Positions 1 through 7,924 of a stretch of DNA of 32,157 nt are shown one piece after another. This DNA comes from Spirochaetaceae bacterium. GTDB taxonomy: Bacteria > Spirochaetota > Spirochaetia > DSM-27196 > SLAA01. The stretch lies in NCBI GenBank assembly GCA_003552665.1, contig PUNW01000220.1, positions 1-32,157 of the forward strand, in the 5' to 3' direction. The stretch's first letter is position 1. Each line of letters begins with the position of its first letter. A program made the position numbers and the translations under genes. The notes beneath the pieces are model-generated. The model was not told the DNA's origin. It did not search any database and saw only the letters and a program-made list of their open reading frames with translations.

Positions 1-499
1 CACAGCCACTAAGTTCAAGTACCTCAAGCAGCTCAGGAATCGCGGTGATCTCGTTGGACTTCTCATCCACCCGTCGCTGTGCAAGCGTTAGCCCCGCCTT
101 GGAGGCCCACGCGCTTACCATGTGCAGCGCCGAGCGCCCGTTCGCCCCGTCATGCGAACGGCGTGCTGTCTTGCCGTCGATGTTGATAATCTCGCCTTCG
201 TGCTGCTCATAGACCGCCTGCACCCACTGGTGAAAACGCTCGGCGAGCGCTTGCGGATCGAGTTTTGCGAACACCCGTGCGAAGGTATCGTGTGAGGGGA
301 TGCCGTGCGGCAGTTCGAGGTACTTCCGCAACCAGCTCTCTTTCGCCTTGCCGAACGCTTCAATATCCTTCCACTTCTCCGCACCGCAGACCGCCGCACA
401 GATAACGATGAACAGTATCTCTATGAGCTTATGTCGCCTGTTATCTTCGCGCGGGTCCGGCATACTGCCGAAATGATCAATGATGTTCGCTGTTCTCAT
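1..499 (-). CDS. ISAs1-family (H-repeat-like) transposase, N-terminal part, cut by the window edge
   Basis: The frame is open from an ATG at 499 down to the window edge and gives 166 residues. They read like the N-terminal half of ISAs1-family DDE transposases: an opening MPDPREDNRRHKL segment, ICAAVCGAEKWKDIEAFG, LPHGIPSHDTFARVF, INIDGKTARRSHD and DEKSNEITAIPELLE. The Asp of the IDGKTARRS motif is the expected first catalytic acid. Family members are about 370 residues, so roughly half the gene lies outside the window. An SD-like GGAGGGA precedes the ATG. Nothing in the visible part is broken. The outer end of the element should lie between about 500 and 600, perhaps near 540-560, but no terminal repeat can be defined with only one end in view. 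The element sits just upstream of the GntR-controlled operon, so it may have helped bring that operon in. Confidence 0.88.
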   Translation of the reverse strand, partial: MRTANIIDHFGSMPDPREDNRRHKLIEILFIVICAAVCGAEKWKDIEAFGKAKESWLRKYLELPHGIPSHDTFARVFAKLDPQALAERFHQWVQAVYEQHEGEIINIDGKTARRSHDGANGRSALHMVSAWASKAGLTLAQRRVDEKSNEITAIPELLEVLELSGC

Positions 500-633
500 C
501 AAGTCCCTCCCAGTGGTCGATCTAGGAGTGTTCCATGCTCTCCGGGCTAGCGCCTAAGTACAAGACGGGTAGTTACTAGTCATCTATTATGTAGGGGCAT
601 TTGCGTTAGCCCTGCGGTGTATGCAATTTGGGG

Positions 634-662
634 TTGACAATACCTGTATGGACAGGTATAGT
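634..662 (+). promoter_or_regulatory. Promoter of the GntR-headed catabolic operon
   Basis: TTGACA at 634-639 is followed by exactly 17 bases and TATAGT at 657-662, close to the sigma70 consensus. Transcription should start around 669-671, which is the start codon of the next gene (671). No SD lies between the -10 box and that codon, and a stop codon in the same frame at 662 rules out an earlier start. The first mRNA is therefore probably leaderless. Confidence 0.85.
640..659 (+). promoter_or_regulatory. Palindromic operator inside the promoter spacer (probable GntR autoregulatory site)
   Basis: The perfect inverted repeat ATACCTGT (640-647) / ACAGGTAT (652-659) with the 4-base centre ATGG fills the space between the -35 and -10 boxes and runs into the -10. 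HutC-type GntR regulators bind short palindromes of this size, usually at their own promoters. A protein bound here would block RNA polymerase directly. The binding partner is inferred from position, because the regulator gene starts 12 bases downstream. Confidence 0.75.
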
Positions 663-670
663 GATGCATC

Positions 671-1405
671 ATGGGTGCCGGAATCTACAAAGATCAACTG
701 GTCCCTGTTCACCAGCAGTTGGAGAACATGATCCTTGATGAGATCGTCTCCGGACGGCTTAAGCCGGGGGCGCAAGTGTTCTCCGAACATGCAGTGGCCA
801 AGCAGTACAATCTCAGCCGCACTACCGTTCGTTCTGTCTATGACCGCCTGGTAGTCCGCGGTGTGCTTACGCGCAGCGCGGGCAAAGGCACCTTTGTGGC
901 GGTACCGCCGGTGACTCAAAGCATCAGTTTACTGGTCGGGTTTTCCCAGAAGATGAACACCGCGGGCGTCTCTCCAGCTACCCGTGTGCTCAGTATGCAA
1001 GTGATTCAACCGTCCGCGGAGGCGGCCGAAGCATTACGGCTCGGCCAAACCGGCCGAGTCGTGGAAGTTCAACGCTTACGTCTGCTCCGCGATGTTCCTT
1101 ACGTAATCCATACGGCCCTATTGCCGTATCCCCGCTTTAAATCTGTGCTCGAATATGACTTGGAAGGTGGCAAACTTACTGAGTTTCTGCAGGTCGCGAC
1201 CGGCAATCGGATCCAGCGGGCCGAAGAGACCGTTCTTGCGTATCCGGCCGGCTCCAGTGAGGTGGAGCTGCTCGATATTCCGGAAGGATACCCCGTGCTT
1301 TCCGTGCGAGGGGTAACTTACGACACGGACGAAATCCCGATTCGGTATTCTATTGCGAGGTACCACTCGAACATGGTGCGCTTGAGCACTAATCAGCACA
1401 AATAA
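671..1405 (+). CDS. GntR-family (HutC subfamily) transcriptional regulator with UTRA ligand domain
   Basis: A 244-residue DNA-binding repressor or activator. Residues about 6-75 form the GntR winged helix: VHQQLENMILDEIVSGRLKPG, then the recognition-helix segment NLSRTTVRSVYDRLVVRGVL and the wing GKGTF. From about residue 85 to the end is a UTRA (chorismate-lyase-like) effector domain, with VVEVQRLRLLRDVPYVIHTA and the final YSIARYHSNMVRLS. The length is normal for HutC members. The start at 671 is the first in-frame start after a stop at 662; the next Met would remove part of the HTH. The gene heads a same-strand operon with small gaps (16 bases to the kinase), so it should sense a sugar acid or its catabolite and control uptake and breakdown. 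A perfect palindrome in its promoter suggests autoregulation. The ligand cannot be read from the sequence. Confidence 0.92.
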   Translation: MGAGIYKDQLVPVHQQLENMILDEIVSGRLKPGAQVFSEHAVAKQYNLSRTTVRSVYDRLVVRGVLTRSAGKGTFVAVPPVTQSISLLVGFSQKMNTAGVSPATRVLSMQVIQPSAEAAEALRLGQTGRVVEVQRLRLLRDVPYVIHTALLPYPRFKSVLEYDLEGGKLTEFLQVATGNRIQRAEETVLAYPAGSSEVELLDIPEGYPVLSVRGVTYDTDEIPIRYSIARYHSNMVRLSTNQHK

Positions 1406-1421
1406 GCGTAGGTGGATTGAC

Positions 1422-2375
1422 ATGGTTGAATTTGTCACTATCGGTGAGACTTGTGCTGTATTTGCCGCTAAGTATGTCGGCCGCATGCGCTACTGCACTG
1501 ACTACGAAATCCGTCCCGGTGGCTCGGAATCAACCGTAGCGGCCGGTGTTTCACGGCTTGGGCACACGGCATCCTGGGTGAGTAGATTGGGTGACGATGA
1601 GCTGGGTAGATATCTGCTGTCGTTCATCCGAGGTGAAGGCGTCGACGTCTCTAACGTTTCTACGCTTGCAAGTCACCCCACAGGAGTGTTCGTGCGTGAG
1701 CGGCTACCGCGTGGGAGAGCGCGGCATTTCTACTATCGGACCGGTTCAGCGTTCAGCACGATGGGACCACAGGATCTTCCGTTCGAGCTCATTGCGCAGT
1801 CCCGAATGCTGCATCTAACTGGTATCACCCCCGCTCTCTCTGCGTCTAACCATGCTCTAGTCGTGGAGGCAGTCAAATTCGCGCGCCAACACGGAGTGCC
1901 AGTGTTGTTTGATCCAAATATCAGACGCCGATTATGGACACGCGACCAAGCGCAGGCCGTGCTAGAGCCGATTATGGCGCAAGCGGATTATGTCCTACCC
2001 GGGCTGGACGACCTGCAGGGGTTGTATAGAGATGATTTAGGCGAGAATGAGGCAGTAGCTCATCTGCGATCATTAGGCTGTCGACAGATAATTCTCAAAC
2101 TTGGAGCCCAAGGGGCTCTGGTGGTAATAGGGGACAAGCAAGAGCGAGTCGAGTGTGTGCCGGTAGCTGACCCGATAGATCTCATGGGTGCGGGCGACGC
2201 ATTTGCCGCCGGCTTCGCCGTCGGCCTATTAGAAGGCAAGGACGCTATAGAATCTGCGATTTTCGGCAACGCAGTGGCCGGGATTTCGGTGGAGACGCCG
2301 GGCAACATTGAGTCGTTGCCAACAATAGCCGAATTGCACGCTCGCGAGCGGGGCGATAGGCCCGTGGAACGATAG
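1422..2375 (+). CDS. kdgK: PfkB-family sugar kinase, 2-keto-3-deoxygluconate kinase-like
   Basis: A 317-residue cytosolic ribokinase/PfkB-fold kinase. PGGSE at residues 32-36 is the N-terminal sugar-binding signature (usually GGA/GGD-N). ADPIDLMGAGDAFAAGFAVG at about 249-268 is the PfkB C-terminal signature: GAGD makes the anion hole and Asp259 is the catalytic base. FDPNIRRRLW at 163-172 is typical of KdgK-type members, which phosphorylate 2-keto-3-deoxygluconate to KDPG. The start has an AGGTGG site 9 bases upstream. The gene lies between the GntR regulator and a KDG-aldolase-like gene, which supports a 2-keto-3-deoxy sugar acid as substrate. Other PfkB substrates such as fructose, ribose or tagatose-like ketoses are possible. 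The specificity call is inferred from family resemblance plus context. Confidence 0.8.
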   Translation: MVEFVTIGETCAVFAAKYVGRMRYCTDYEIRPGGSESTVAAGVSRLGHTASWVSRLGDDELGRYLLSFIRGEGVDVSNVSTLASHPTGVFVRERLPRGRARHFYYRTGSAFSTMGPQDLPFELIAQSRMLHLTGITPALSASNHALVVEAVKFARQHGVPVLFDPNIRRRLWTRDQAQAVLEPIMAQADYVLPGLDDLQGLYRDDLGENEAVAHLRSLGCRQIILKLGAQGALVVIGDKQERVECVPVADPIDLMGAGDAFAAGFAVGLLEGKDAIESAIFGNAVAGISVETPGNIESLPTIAELHARERGDRPVER

Positions 2376-2400
2376 GGAGGCAATAGGGAAGACGAAAAAA

Positions 2401-2418
2401 CGTCACGTACGGGTGACG
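2401..2418 (+). other. Small hairpin in the kinase-aldolase intergenic gap
   Basis: CGTCAC (2401-2406) and GTGACG (2413-2418) form a 6-bp stem with loop GTACGG, preceded by a run of six A. It lies in the 76-base gap before the aldolase and well upstream of its SD (TAGGAG). No T-run follows, so it is not an intrinsic terminator. It could stabilise or process the operon mRNA, or be chance. Confidence 0.35.
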
Positions 2419-2451
2419 CGAATAACGACCAGCTGTATAGGAGTAACACAG

Positions 2452-3345
2452 ATGAAAATAGAAGGAGTATTCCCGGCTCTGATCACGCCCTTCCGTGAAG
2501 ACGGGGAGGTCGCAGAAGACAAGCTGCGTGCATTATTGCGTTTTCTACTTCCGCATATACAAGGTTTGTATCCATGTGGTTCGTATGGGTCTGGCCCTTT
2601 GATGACCGCGGAACAACGTATGCGAGTCGCGGAAATCGTCATGGAAGAGGTGGACGGCAGCGTTCCGGTAATTCTGCACGTCGGCGCGCCCGATACCGCT
2701 TCCACAATAAAGCTCGCCCAACACGCCGAAAAGCTCGGGGTGGCGGCGATTGCCTGCTTAACCCCCTACTACTACCTTCACGGTTTTGCTAACATCCGAG
2801 AACATTTTCGACGCGTCGTCGACAGCGTGACGTTACGTGTTTTCGTGTATCACAACCCAAAATACACCAATTTCGAGTCGTTTACTCCCGAACAGCTTGC
2901 AGAACTTGCGCAGATTGGAGTCTCGGGACTAAAGGATAGCAGCGCGAATATCGGTTTCTTCTATAATTGTGTTTCTGCGGTTGATAACAGTGAGTTTACC
3001 TTTCTGATCGGCTCGCAAACCGTGTTATTGCCGGCCCTTGTCGGCGGTGGTCACGGGTGCGTTTCGGGACTGTCGAACTTATTCCCCGTACTGGTAAACA
3101 GAATCTTCGAGTTTGCGAAAGCAGGCGATTACGATGGCGCTCTAACGCTGCAACGCAAGGCGAATACTCTACGCAAATTAACCGGCTCAGGCATACCGGT
3201 CCCCTTTTATCATGCAGCATTGAAATATCGCGGAATAGATATCGGAGTTCCTCTCAGTCCGCATCTGCCTTACTCAAATGCCGATGAAGAACGGATTTCT
3301 GAGCCTATCAAGGAAGCCATTGAGCTGGAGAAGAGTTTGGTATAG
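2452..3345 (+). CDS. DapA/NanA-family lyase, 2-keto-3-deoxygluconate aldolase-like
   Basis: A 297-residue class I (Schiff-base) aldolase/dehydratase of the dihydrodipicolinate synthase superfamily. Lys161 in GLKDSSA is the Schiff-base lysine and Tyr133 in VYHNPKYTN is the conserved tyrosine. The substrate loop GSYGSGPLM (43-51) differs from the GTTGE/GSTGE of DapA and NanA and resembles the GTTGLGPAL type of KDG aldolases, so pyruvate plus an aldehyde is the likely product pair. I chose the ATG at 2452 over an upstream in-frame ATG at 2413, because TAGGAG lies just before it and MKIEGVFPALITPF is the normal family N-terminus. With the neighbouring kinase this suggests sugar-acid breakdown. 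A dehydratase or other retro-aldol role on a related keto-acid remains possible. Confidence 0.82.
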   Translation: MKIEGVFPALITPFREDGEVAEDKLRALLRFLLPHIQGLYPCGSYGSGPLMTAEQRMRVAEIVMEEVDGSVPVILHVGAPDTASTIKLAQHAEKLGVAAIACLTPYYYLHGFANIREHFRRVVDSVTLRVFVYHNPKYTNFESFTPEQLAELAQIGVSGLKDSSANIGFFYNCVSAVDNSEFTFLIGSQTVLLPALVGGGHGCVSGLSNLFPVLVNRIFEFAKAGDYDGALTLQRKANTLRKLTGSGIPVPFYHAALKYRGIDIGVPLSPHLPYSNADEERISEPIKEAIELEKSLV

Positions 3346-3405
3346 GCCGCGTACGTTGCTGCGCGGGAGAGCCGAGTCTTTGCTAATCTGGTAAGGAGGG
3401 TTGGT

Positions 3406-4380
3406 ATGCGGAAGGCTGCGATTATTGTGGTTGCGTTGTCACTTGTTGCCGGAACGGTCCTTTGGGGCGCCGGTGCGCCTGAGGAGGAGTTTCCGACCGG
3501 CGAGATCGACGTGTACGTTGGGTTTGCCGCAGGAGGAGGAACCGACGTACTGGCACGGCGGATTGCCGAGAATATGGAGCCTGAGCTGGGTGTACCAATG
3601 GTGATAGACAACCGACCGGGTGCTGGTGGATTGGTCGCGGTTCAAGAGGTAATTAACTCGCCACCTGACGGTTATACGCTCGGGATTTTACTCGGTAATC
3701 AGTTCCTGCAGAAGCACTACAGAGAGGCAGACGCATGGATTGATCCGCTGGAAGATGTAACACTGATCGGCGTATTCAATATGGACGCTTGGGGCATAGC
3801 TGTGCCGGCAGATGCTCCGTACGAGACTTTCAACGAATTTGTTGATTATGCTCGGGACAACCCCGGCATCCACGTTGGATCGGGTCCTCCTGGGACGTTG
3901 TACTATTGGACCTGGCAGGCCGTTATTGCCGAAACCGGCATTGAGCTGACCATCGTGCCCTATGACGGGACAGCCCAATCTCTCAGCGCCGCTGCCGGAG
4001 AGGAAGTGGCAGCTGCCGGTGCCGGACCCGGAGAGGCGGCCTCCTTAATGGATGGCGGTTTGGTGCGCATGATTGGTGTGGCTGCAGAGGACCGCGTCGA
4101 CGCGTTTCCGGATATCCCCACGTTCGCAGAGCAGGGTTTCGACATAGTAATCGGGCCTTGGAGATCATTGGTTGGGCCGCCCGACATGCCAAGCGACGTT
4201 GTCGACACGCTCGCAACAGCACTTGAGAACGCGTTTTACTCAGACGACTACCAGTCTTTCATTAGCGAGCACGGTCACGGTGCATTCTTTCGAGGTCCGG
4301 ATGACGGCATGGAATTCTATCGGAACGAAGACGACGTCTTCTATAACCTTATGGCTGCCGAGGGGCAAGCGCGGGAATAG
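3406..4380 (+). CDS. tctC: Tripartite tricarboxylate transporter substrate-binding protein (TctC/Bug family)
   Basis: A 324-residue exported solute-binding protein that captures an organic acid for the TctAB membrane pump. A Sec signal peptide spans about residues 1-23 (Arg-Lys, then a hydrophobic stretch, ending near LWGAGAPEEE); no lipobox Cys is present. Family features are the VGFAAGGGTDVLARRIAENM segment with its GG-TD ligand loop, VIDNRPGAGGLVAVQEV, PPDGYTLGI, the central PYDGTAQSLSAAAGEEV and the late PDIPTFAEQGFDI. The gene has a strong AAGGAGGG site. It lies directly before tctB (5-base gap), giving the canonical C-B-A order. The ligand is unknown; Bug proteins bind di- and tricarboxylates, sugar acids and sulfonated acids. 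The acidic start of the mature protein recalls spirochaete periplasmic proteins. Confidence 0.93.
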   Translation: MRKAAIIVVALSLVAGTVLWGAGAPEEEFPTGEIDVYVGFAAGGGTDVLARRIAENMEPELGVPMVIDNRPGAGGLVAVQEVINSPPDGYTLGILLGNQFLQKHYREADAWIDPLEDVTLIGVFNMDAWGIAVPADAPYETFNEFVDYARDNPGIHVGSGPPGTLYYWTWQAVIAETGIELTIVPYDGTAQSLSAAAGEEVAAAGAGPGEAASLMDGGLVRMIGVAAEDRVDAFPDIPTFAEQGFDIVIGPWRSLVGPPDMPSDVVDTLATALENAFYSDDYQSFISEHGHGAFFRGPDDGMEFYRNEDDVFYNLMAAEGQARE

Positions 4381-4385
4381 CAACA

Positions 4386-4829
4386 GTGCGGGCCATCGTA
4401 AACAGCTTCACCGTCACCGGAACAGCAGTTCTAATACTGACGGCGTTGGTCGCGGCGTATCTGAGGCGAATTCCATTTGCGCCGTTGAGGGCGGGGCTCG
4501 GCCCCGCCTTCTTTCCGACAGTAACGGTTACTATGCTCGGTGTCCTTGGCGTTGCCTCGCTAGTTACTGGAATCGCCTGTTCCAGACGCCAAACGTCTGT
4601 AAATGACGTCGAGCCGGTTACCCCGAGATCGTTTGTTACGGTGCTTCTCGTCATCCTGTATGCCGTAGGCATTCGGCACGCGGGGTTTCTGATTCCGACG
4701 GGGGCGTTCTTATTTGTCTCAATGGTTGCACTCGGCGTACCTGTCCGGCGTGCGGTTTTGATTACAGTGCTAACCTCAACGGCCATTTACGTAGTTTTCG
4801 GTCTCATGTTCCGTATGCGGTTGTTCTAG
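4386..4829 (+). CDS. tctB: Tripartite tricarboxylate transporter small membrane subunit (TctB)
   Basis: A 147-residue protein with four predicted membrane helices: about residues 10-25, 45-62, 80-100 and 105-140 (the last region probably two short spans). This fits the small TctB subunit, which pairs with TctA in the inner membrane. Family hallmarks are the early LRRIPFAPLRAGLGPAFFP segment and the late GFLIPTGAFLFVSM and VPVRRAVLI. The start is a GTG five bases after the tctC stop with no good SD, so translation is probably coupled to tctC. TctB sequences diverge widely. The call therefore rests on length, topology, the LGPAFFP-type motif and position between tctC and tctA. Confidence 0.88.
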   Translation: MRAIVNSFTVTGTAVLILTALVAAYLRRIPFAPLRAGLGPAFFPTVTVTMLGVLGVASLVTGIACSRRQTSVNDVEPVTPRSFVTVLLVILYAVGIRHAGFLIPTGAFLFVSMVALGVPVRRAVLITVLTSTAIYVVFGLMFRMRLF

Positions 4830-4899
4830 ACTTCGAGACGTCGTAGCGACATAGCGCTTATAGCGCCAGTCAGTTGCCGTTTATTAGAGTAGGTGGTTT

Positions 4900-6453
4900 A
4901 TGATAGTTGGGCTGGGAGAAATGCTTGAGCTCGGCCTACCGCTCGTGCTGGACGGCAGTGTCCTGCTTCTTGCCGTTATAGGTACAATCACCGGGTTGTT
5001 CGTCGGGGCCATGCCCGGTCTGTCCAGTGTCATGGCGATGGCGATCCTGATTCCGCTGACCTATCGCTTGACGCCCCAACAGGCCTTCGGTTTGTTGTTG
5101 CCTGCGTATGCCGCCGGGACGTTCGGCGGCGCTATCGGCGCGCTACTCCTCAACATACCGGGAACCGGTGCAGCGATTATGACTACTTACGACGGTCATC
5201 CGATGGCTAAGCGAGGTGACGCGGGGTACGCTATCGGTTTGAGCTGCGTATATTCGTTTGTGGGTGGAATCATAAGCGCAATCTTTCTTGCAGTTTTCGC
5301 CCCCGTCGTCGCGTACTGGGCAATTCGATTGGGCACACGTGAATACTTTGCGGTGGCGGTATTCGGACTGGGCGTCATCTCCTATCTAAGTCCTTCCTTG
5401 ATAAAAGGCCTGATAGGCGGTGCCGTAGGGTTGTTGCTGGCGACGGTCGGCATGGACGCTATTACGGGCGTATCACGATTCACGTTTGGATACGCAGAAT
5501 TGGCGGGCGGCTTAGAGTTCGTTCCGGTCATGATAGGCATTTTCGGACTTGGCGAGATTATGTACAACATCGATAAGGGAACCCGCGAAGGGGCGTATCT
5601 GCCGCAGAGGTTCGGTCGCATGCTGCCGCGACTTAGCGACGTCAAACGGTGTTTGCCGACCACTATTCGCTCGCTCGTCGTCGGTACCTTCATTGGGGTC
5701 ATTCCCGCCTCGGGCCCGACGATTGGTGCCGTAGCATCTTACGGTTTGGAGAAGCGAATCGGCAAACGCCGCGCCGAAATGGGCACCGGTGTACCAGAAG
5801 GCATTGTTGCCGCGGAGACCGCCAACAATGCGGGAACTGGGTCGGCGATCGTTCCCATGATAACCCTCGGCATACCAGGCGATGCTGTCACCGCTGTGCT
5901 GCTTGGCGCGTTGATGTTACATAATCTGCGACCGGGACCAGCACTGTTCGCGCAAAGGCTGGATGTGGTGGCGAGCATTTTCATCCTCTTTTTTCTGGGA
6001 AACGTTTTGTTCGTCATATTCGGATTGCTGGGGGCTCGAGTTTTCGTGAGGGTGCTGAAGACACCGCAACGAGTTCTACTGCCGATCGTGGCCGCTCTCT
6101 GCTTCATTGGAGCTTACGCTACGCGCCGCAGCGTTTTCGATATCCACATACTGGTTATATTTGGTATAGTGGGCTTCCTGATTCGAAAGATCGGAGTGGC
6201 TCCAGCTCCACTGATTCTCGGATTCATACTCGGGCCAATCGTTGAAAGCAATCTGCGACGTGGTCTCATTACTACCGATGGGAGCATTGCTGCCTTCTTT
6301 GCCCGCCCGGTCAGTGCTTTCCTCCTGCTTCTGACACTGGTGTTGTTGTTTAGCCCAGGTTTGATTCGCCTTGCACGAGCCGGCTTTGCAGAAGTCCAAC
6401 GGCGGCGTACGAGGGGGCATAGATCAATCCACAACGAATCCGGTCGCGAATAG
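4900..6453 (+). CDS. tctA: Tripartite tricarboxylate transporter large membrane subunit (TctA)
   Basis: A 517-residue inner-membrane protein with about 11-12 hydrophobic segments, the transport-competent subunit of the TTT system. The N-terminal half holds the TctA signature GLFVGAMPGLSSVMAMAILI, followed by AAGTFGGAIGALLLNIPGTG and TTYDGHPMAKRGDA. The second half repeats the motif as GVIPASGPTIGAVASYGLEKR and AAETANNAGTGSAIVPMITLG, reflecting the internal duplication of the family. Cation-coupled uptake of the acid delivered by TctC is the established role. The start has AGGTGG six bases upstream. The 70-base gap after tctB holds no obvious terminator, so it should be cotranscribed. Confidence 0.95.
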   Translation: MIVGLGEMLELGLPLVLDGSVLLLAVIGTITGLFVGAMPGLSSVMAMAILIPLTYRLTPQQAFGLLLPAYAAGTFGGAIGALLLNIPGTGAAIMTTYDGHPMAKRGDAGYAIGLSCVYSFVGGIISAIFLAVFAPVVAYWAIRLGTREYFAVAVFGLGVISYLSPSLIKGLIGGAVGLLLATVGMDAITGVSRFTFGYAELAGGLEFVPVMIGIFGLGEIMYNIDKGTREGAYLPQRFGRMLPRLSDVKRCLPTTIRSLVVGTFIGVIPASGPTIGAVASYGLEKRIGKRRAEMGTGVPEGIVAAETANNAGTGSAIVPMITLGIPGDAVTAVLLGALMLHNLRPGPALFAQRLDVVASIFILFFLGNVLFVIFGLLGARVFVRVLKTPQRVLLPIVAALCFIGAYATRRSVFDIHILVIFGIVGFLIRKIGVAPAPLILGFILGPIVESNLRRGLITTDGSIAAFFARPVSAFLLLLTLVLLFSPGLIRLARAGFAEVQRRRTRGHRSIHNESGRE

Positions 6454-6491
6454 CGAATTCCGCCCGTCCCCTTACATCCATCATTCCCGGG

Positions 6492-7565
6492 TTGGGGCTG
6501 GTAACTCTCATTGCAATACTCAGCCTCGTCGCATCCGACTGGTTTGGTACGGCGGTATTGGGCTTTCCCCGAAGCCCCGTCTCGCCGGTGATGGTAGCGT
6601 TGATTTTCGGAATTGTAATACGCAACAGTCGCGGGTTGTCCTTACATTTCCGGAGTGGTGTAGCATTTGCTTCCAAACGTCTGCTACGTTTAGGCATTGT
6701 GTTGCTCGGGCTTCGCCTGAGTTTCCTGGAGGCTGTCGCTTTCGCGCAAGTCGGGATACCTGTGATAATTGCCTGTGTCGTAACGGGCCTGCTTATTCCC
6801 CAGGCGTTTAACAAGGTGACTAAGCTACCTGGACGGTTGGTGACGTTGATCGGTGTGGGCACTTCAATATGCGGCGTTAGCGCTATTGCAGCAATGTCAC
6901 CGAGCATACGCGCAAACGAGCACGAAACCACGTATGCGGTTGCAACGATAACGCTGTTCGGATTACTGGCAACACTCGTTTATCCGATGATAGCCGCTTT
7001 TGTGTTTTCTGGTCGGACCTTGGCTGCAGCGGTATTTCTGGGTGTGTCGATTCACGACACGTCACAGGTGACTGGCGCTGCGTTCTTATATCAAGACTAC
7101 TTCGCAGACCCCCAGGTTGTTGAAGCAGCCATGATTACCAAACTACTGCGTAATGTATTAATGGTGATTGTCATCCCTTTGGGCACTTACTGGTATAACC
7201 GCCGCTTGAAACCTGGGCCAACCGGGAGACCTGCCGGCTCGCGTTCGCAACCTGCGGTACCGTACTTCGTGCTCGGGTTTCTGGCTGCTACAGTCGTGCG
7301 TGCCGTGGGCGACTACGTAGTCACCGGCCACGCAGCCCAGACTACTGAAAGTATCGCTGCGCTCGACCACTGGAGATGGTTTATTCACCAGGGGGAGGTT
7401 CTGTCGTCGTTTCTGATTGTAGTCGCCCTTTCGGCCGTGGGCCTGAACACACCGCTCGCAGTTTTTCGGCGCTTAGGTCTCAAGCCGCTTATGGTGGGGC
7501 TCTTTGCGGCAGTGCTCGTTGGGATCGTCGGTGCCGTACTCATTTACTTGCTCGACGTGACTTAG
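6492..7565 (+). CDS. YeiH/UPF0324-family membrane protein (putative sulfate exporter)
   Basis: A 357-residue inner-membrane protein of the Cons_hypoth698 (YeiH, putative sulfate exporter) family with about ten membrane spans. Typical segments are SPVMVALIFGIVIRN, RLLRLGIVLLGLRLSF, TLIGVGTSICGVSAIAAMSP, GVSIHDTSQVTGAA and the late LSAVGLNTPLAVFRRLGLKP. The only canonical start in frame is TTG at 6492, with no SD. The three codons before it (ATT CCC GGG) still read like the family N-terminus (IPGLGLVTL), and a stop lies at 6420, so the true start is uncertain and ATT at 6483 is possible. It follows tctA by 38 bases as the last gene of the operon. Relatives accompany sulfonate degradation, where sulfite or sulfate must be exported. 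Confidence 0.88.
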   Translation: MGLVTLIAILSLVASDWFGTAVLGFPRSPVSPVMVALIFGIVIRNSRGLSLHFRSGVAFASKRLLRLGIVLLGLRLSFLEAVAFAQVGIPVIIACVVTGLLIPQAFNKVTKLPGRLVTLIGVGTSICGVSAIAAMSPSIRANEHETTYAVATITLFGLLATLVYPMIAAFVFSGRTLAAAVFLGVSIHDTSQVTGAAFLYQDYFADPQVVEAAMITKLLRNVLMVIVIPLGTYWYNRRLKPGPTGRPAGSRSQPAVPYFVLGFLAATVVRAVGDYVVTGHAAQTTESIAALDHWRWFIHQGEVLSSFLIVVALSAVGLNTPLAVFRRLGLKPLMVGLFAAVLVGIVGAVLIYLLDVT

Positions 7566-7924
7566 TGAAGCTCCATCCCGATGCCGTTGTCAGCGCCCGG
7601 AACATGTGCCTTTGAAACTCGCTTCGAGTGGCTGATGCTCTGCCACGCTTCCGAGACCCTGTATTTATCAAGTGCTTGCAGCAGTACTGGAGTAGCCCTG
7701 CGCGGAGCGTAACTGAAAAGTACCGTGTTGAGTCCGAGTCGTTCAGCAAGCTCGTCGCAAACTGGCCGGAGGTTCACGGGCTGAGATTCTCGAAAGTCGA
7801 CAGAGAAGCGCTGTATCGAGATCGCGACTGGTTGGGCGAGCGAACCGCCCCACGTATGATCAATCGTATCATGCAGGCGGGACGGGTACGTATTTCGGTC
7901 GCAGCCGAAACGGCGCAAATATCG
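7566..7924. other. Stretch without a recognisable gene, between the catabolic operon and the hsdS fossil
   Basis: Two overlapping open frames run through this stretch. One is on the plus strand (7628-8059). The other is on the minus strand and continues below the hsdS remnant to 7562. Neither has an SD or a family I recognise. The minus frame has a moderately protein-like piece (about 7680-7790, containing CDELAERLGLNTVLFS) that could be decayed coding sequence. No terminator with a T-run is visible after the exporter gene. Confidence 0.4.

Noticed and set aside
6350-6931. 193-codon minus-strand frame across the tctA end and exporter start
   Set aside because: It runs opposite to two membrane-protein genes with clear family motifs and shows no motifs of its own.
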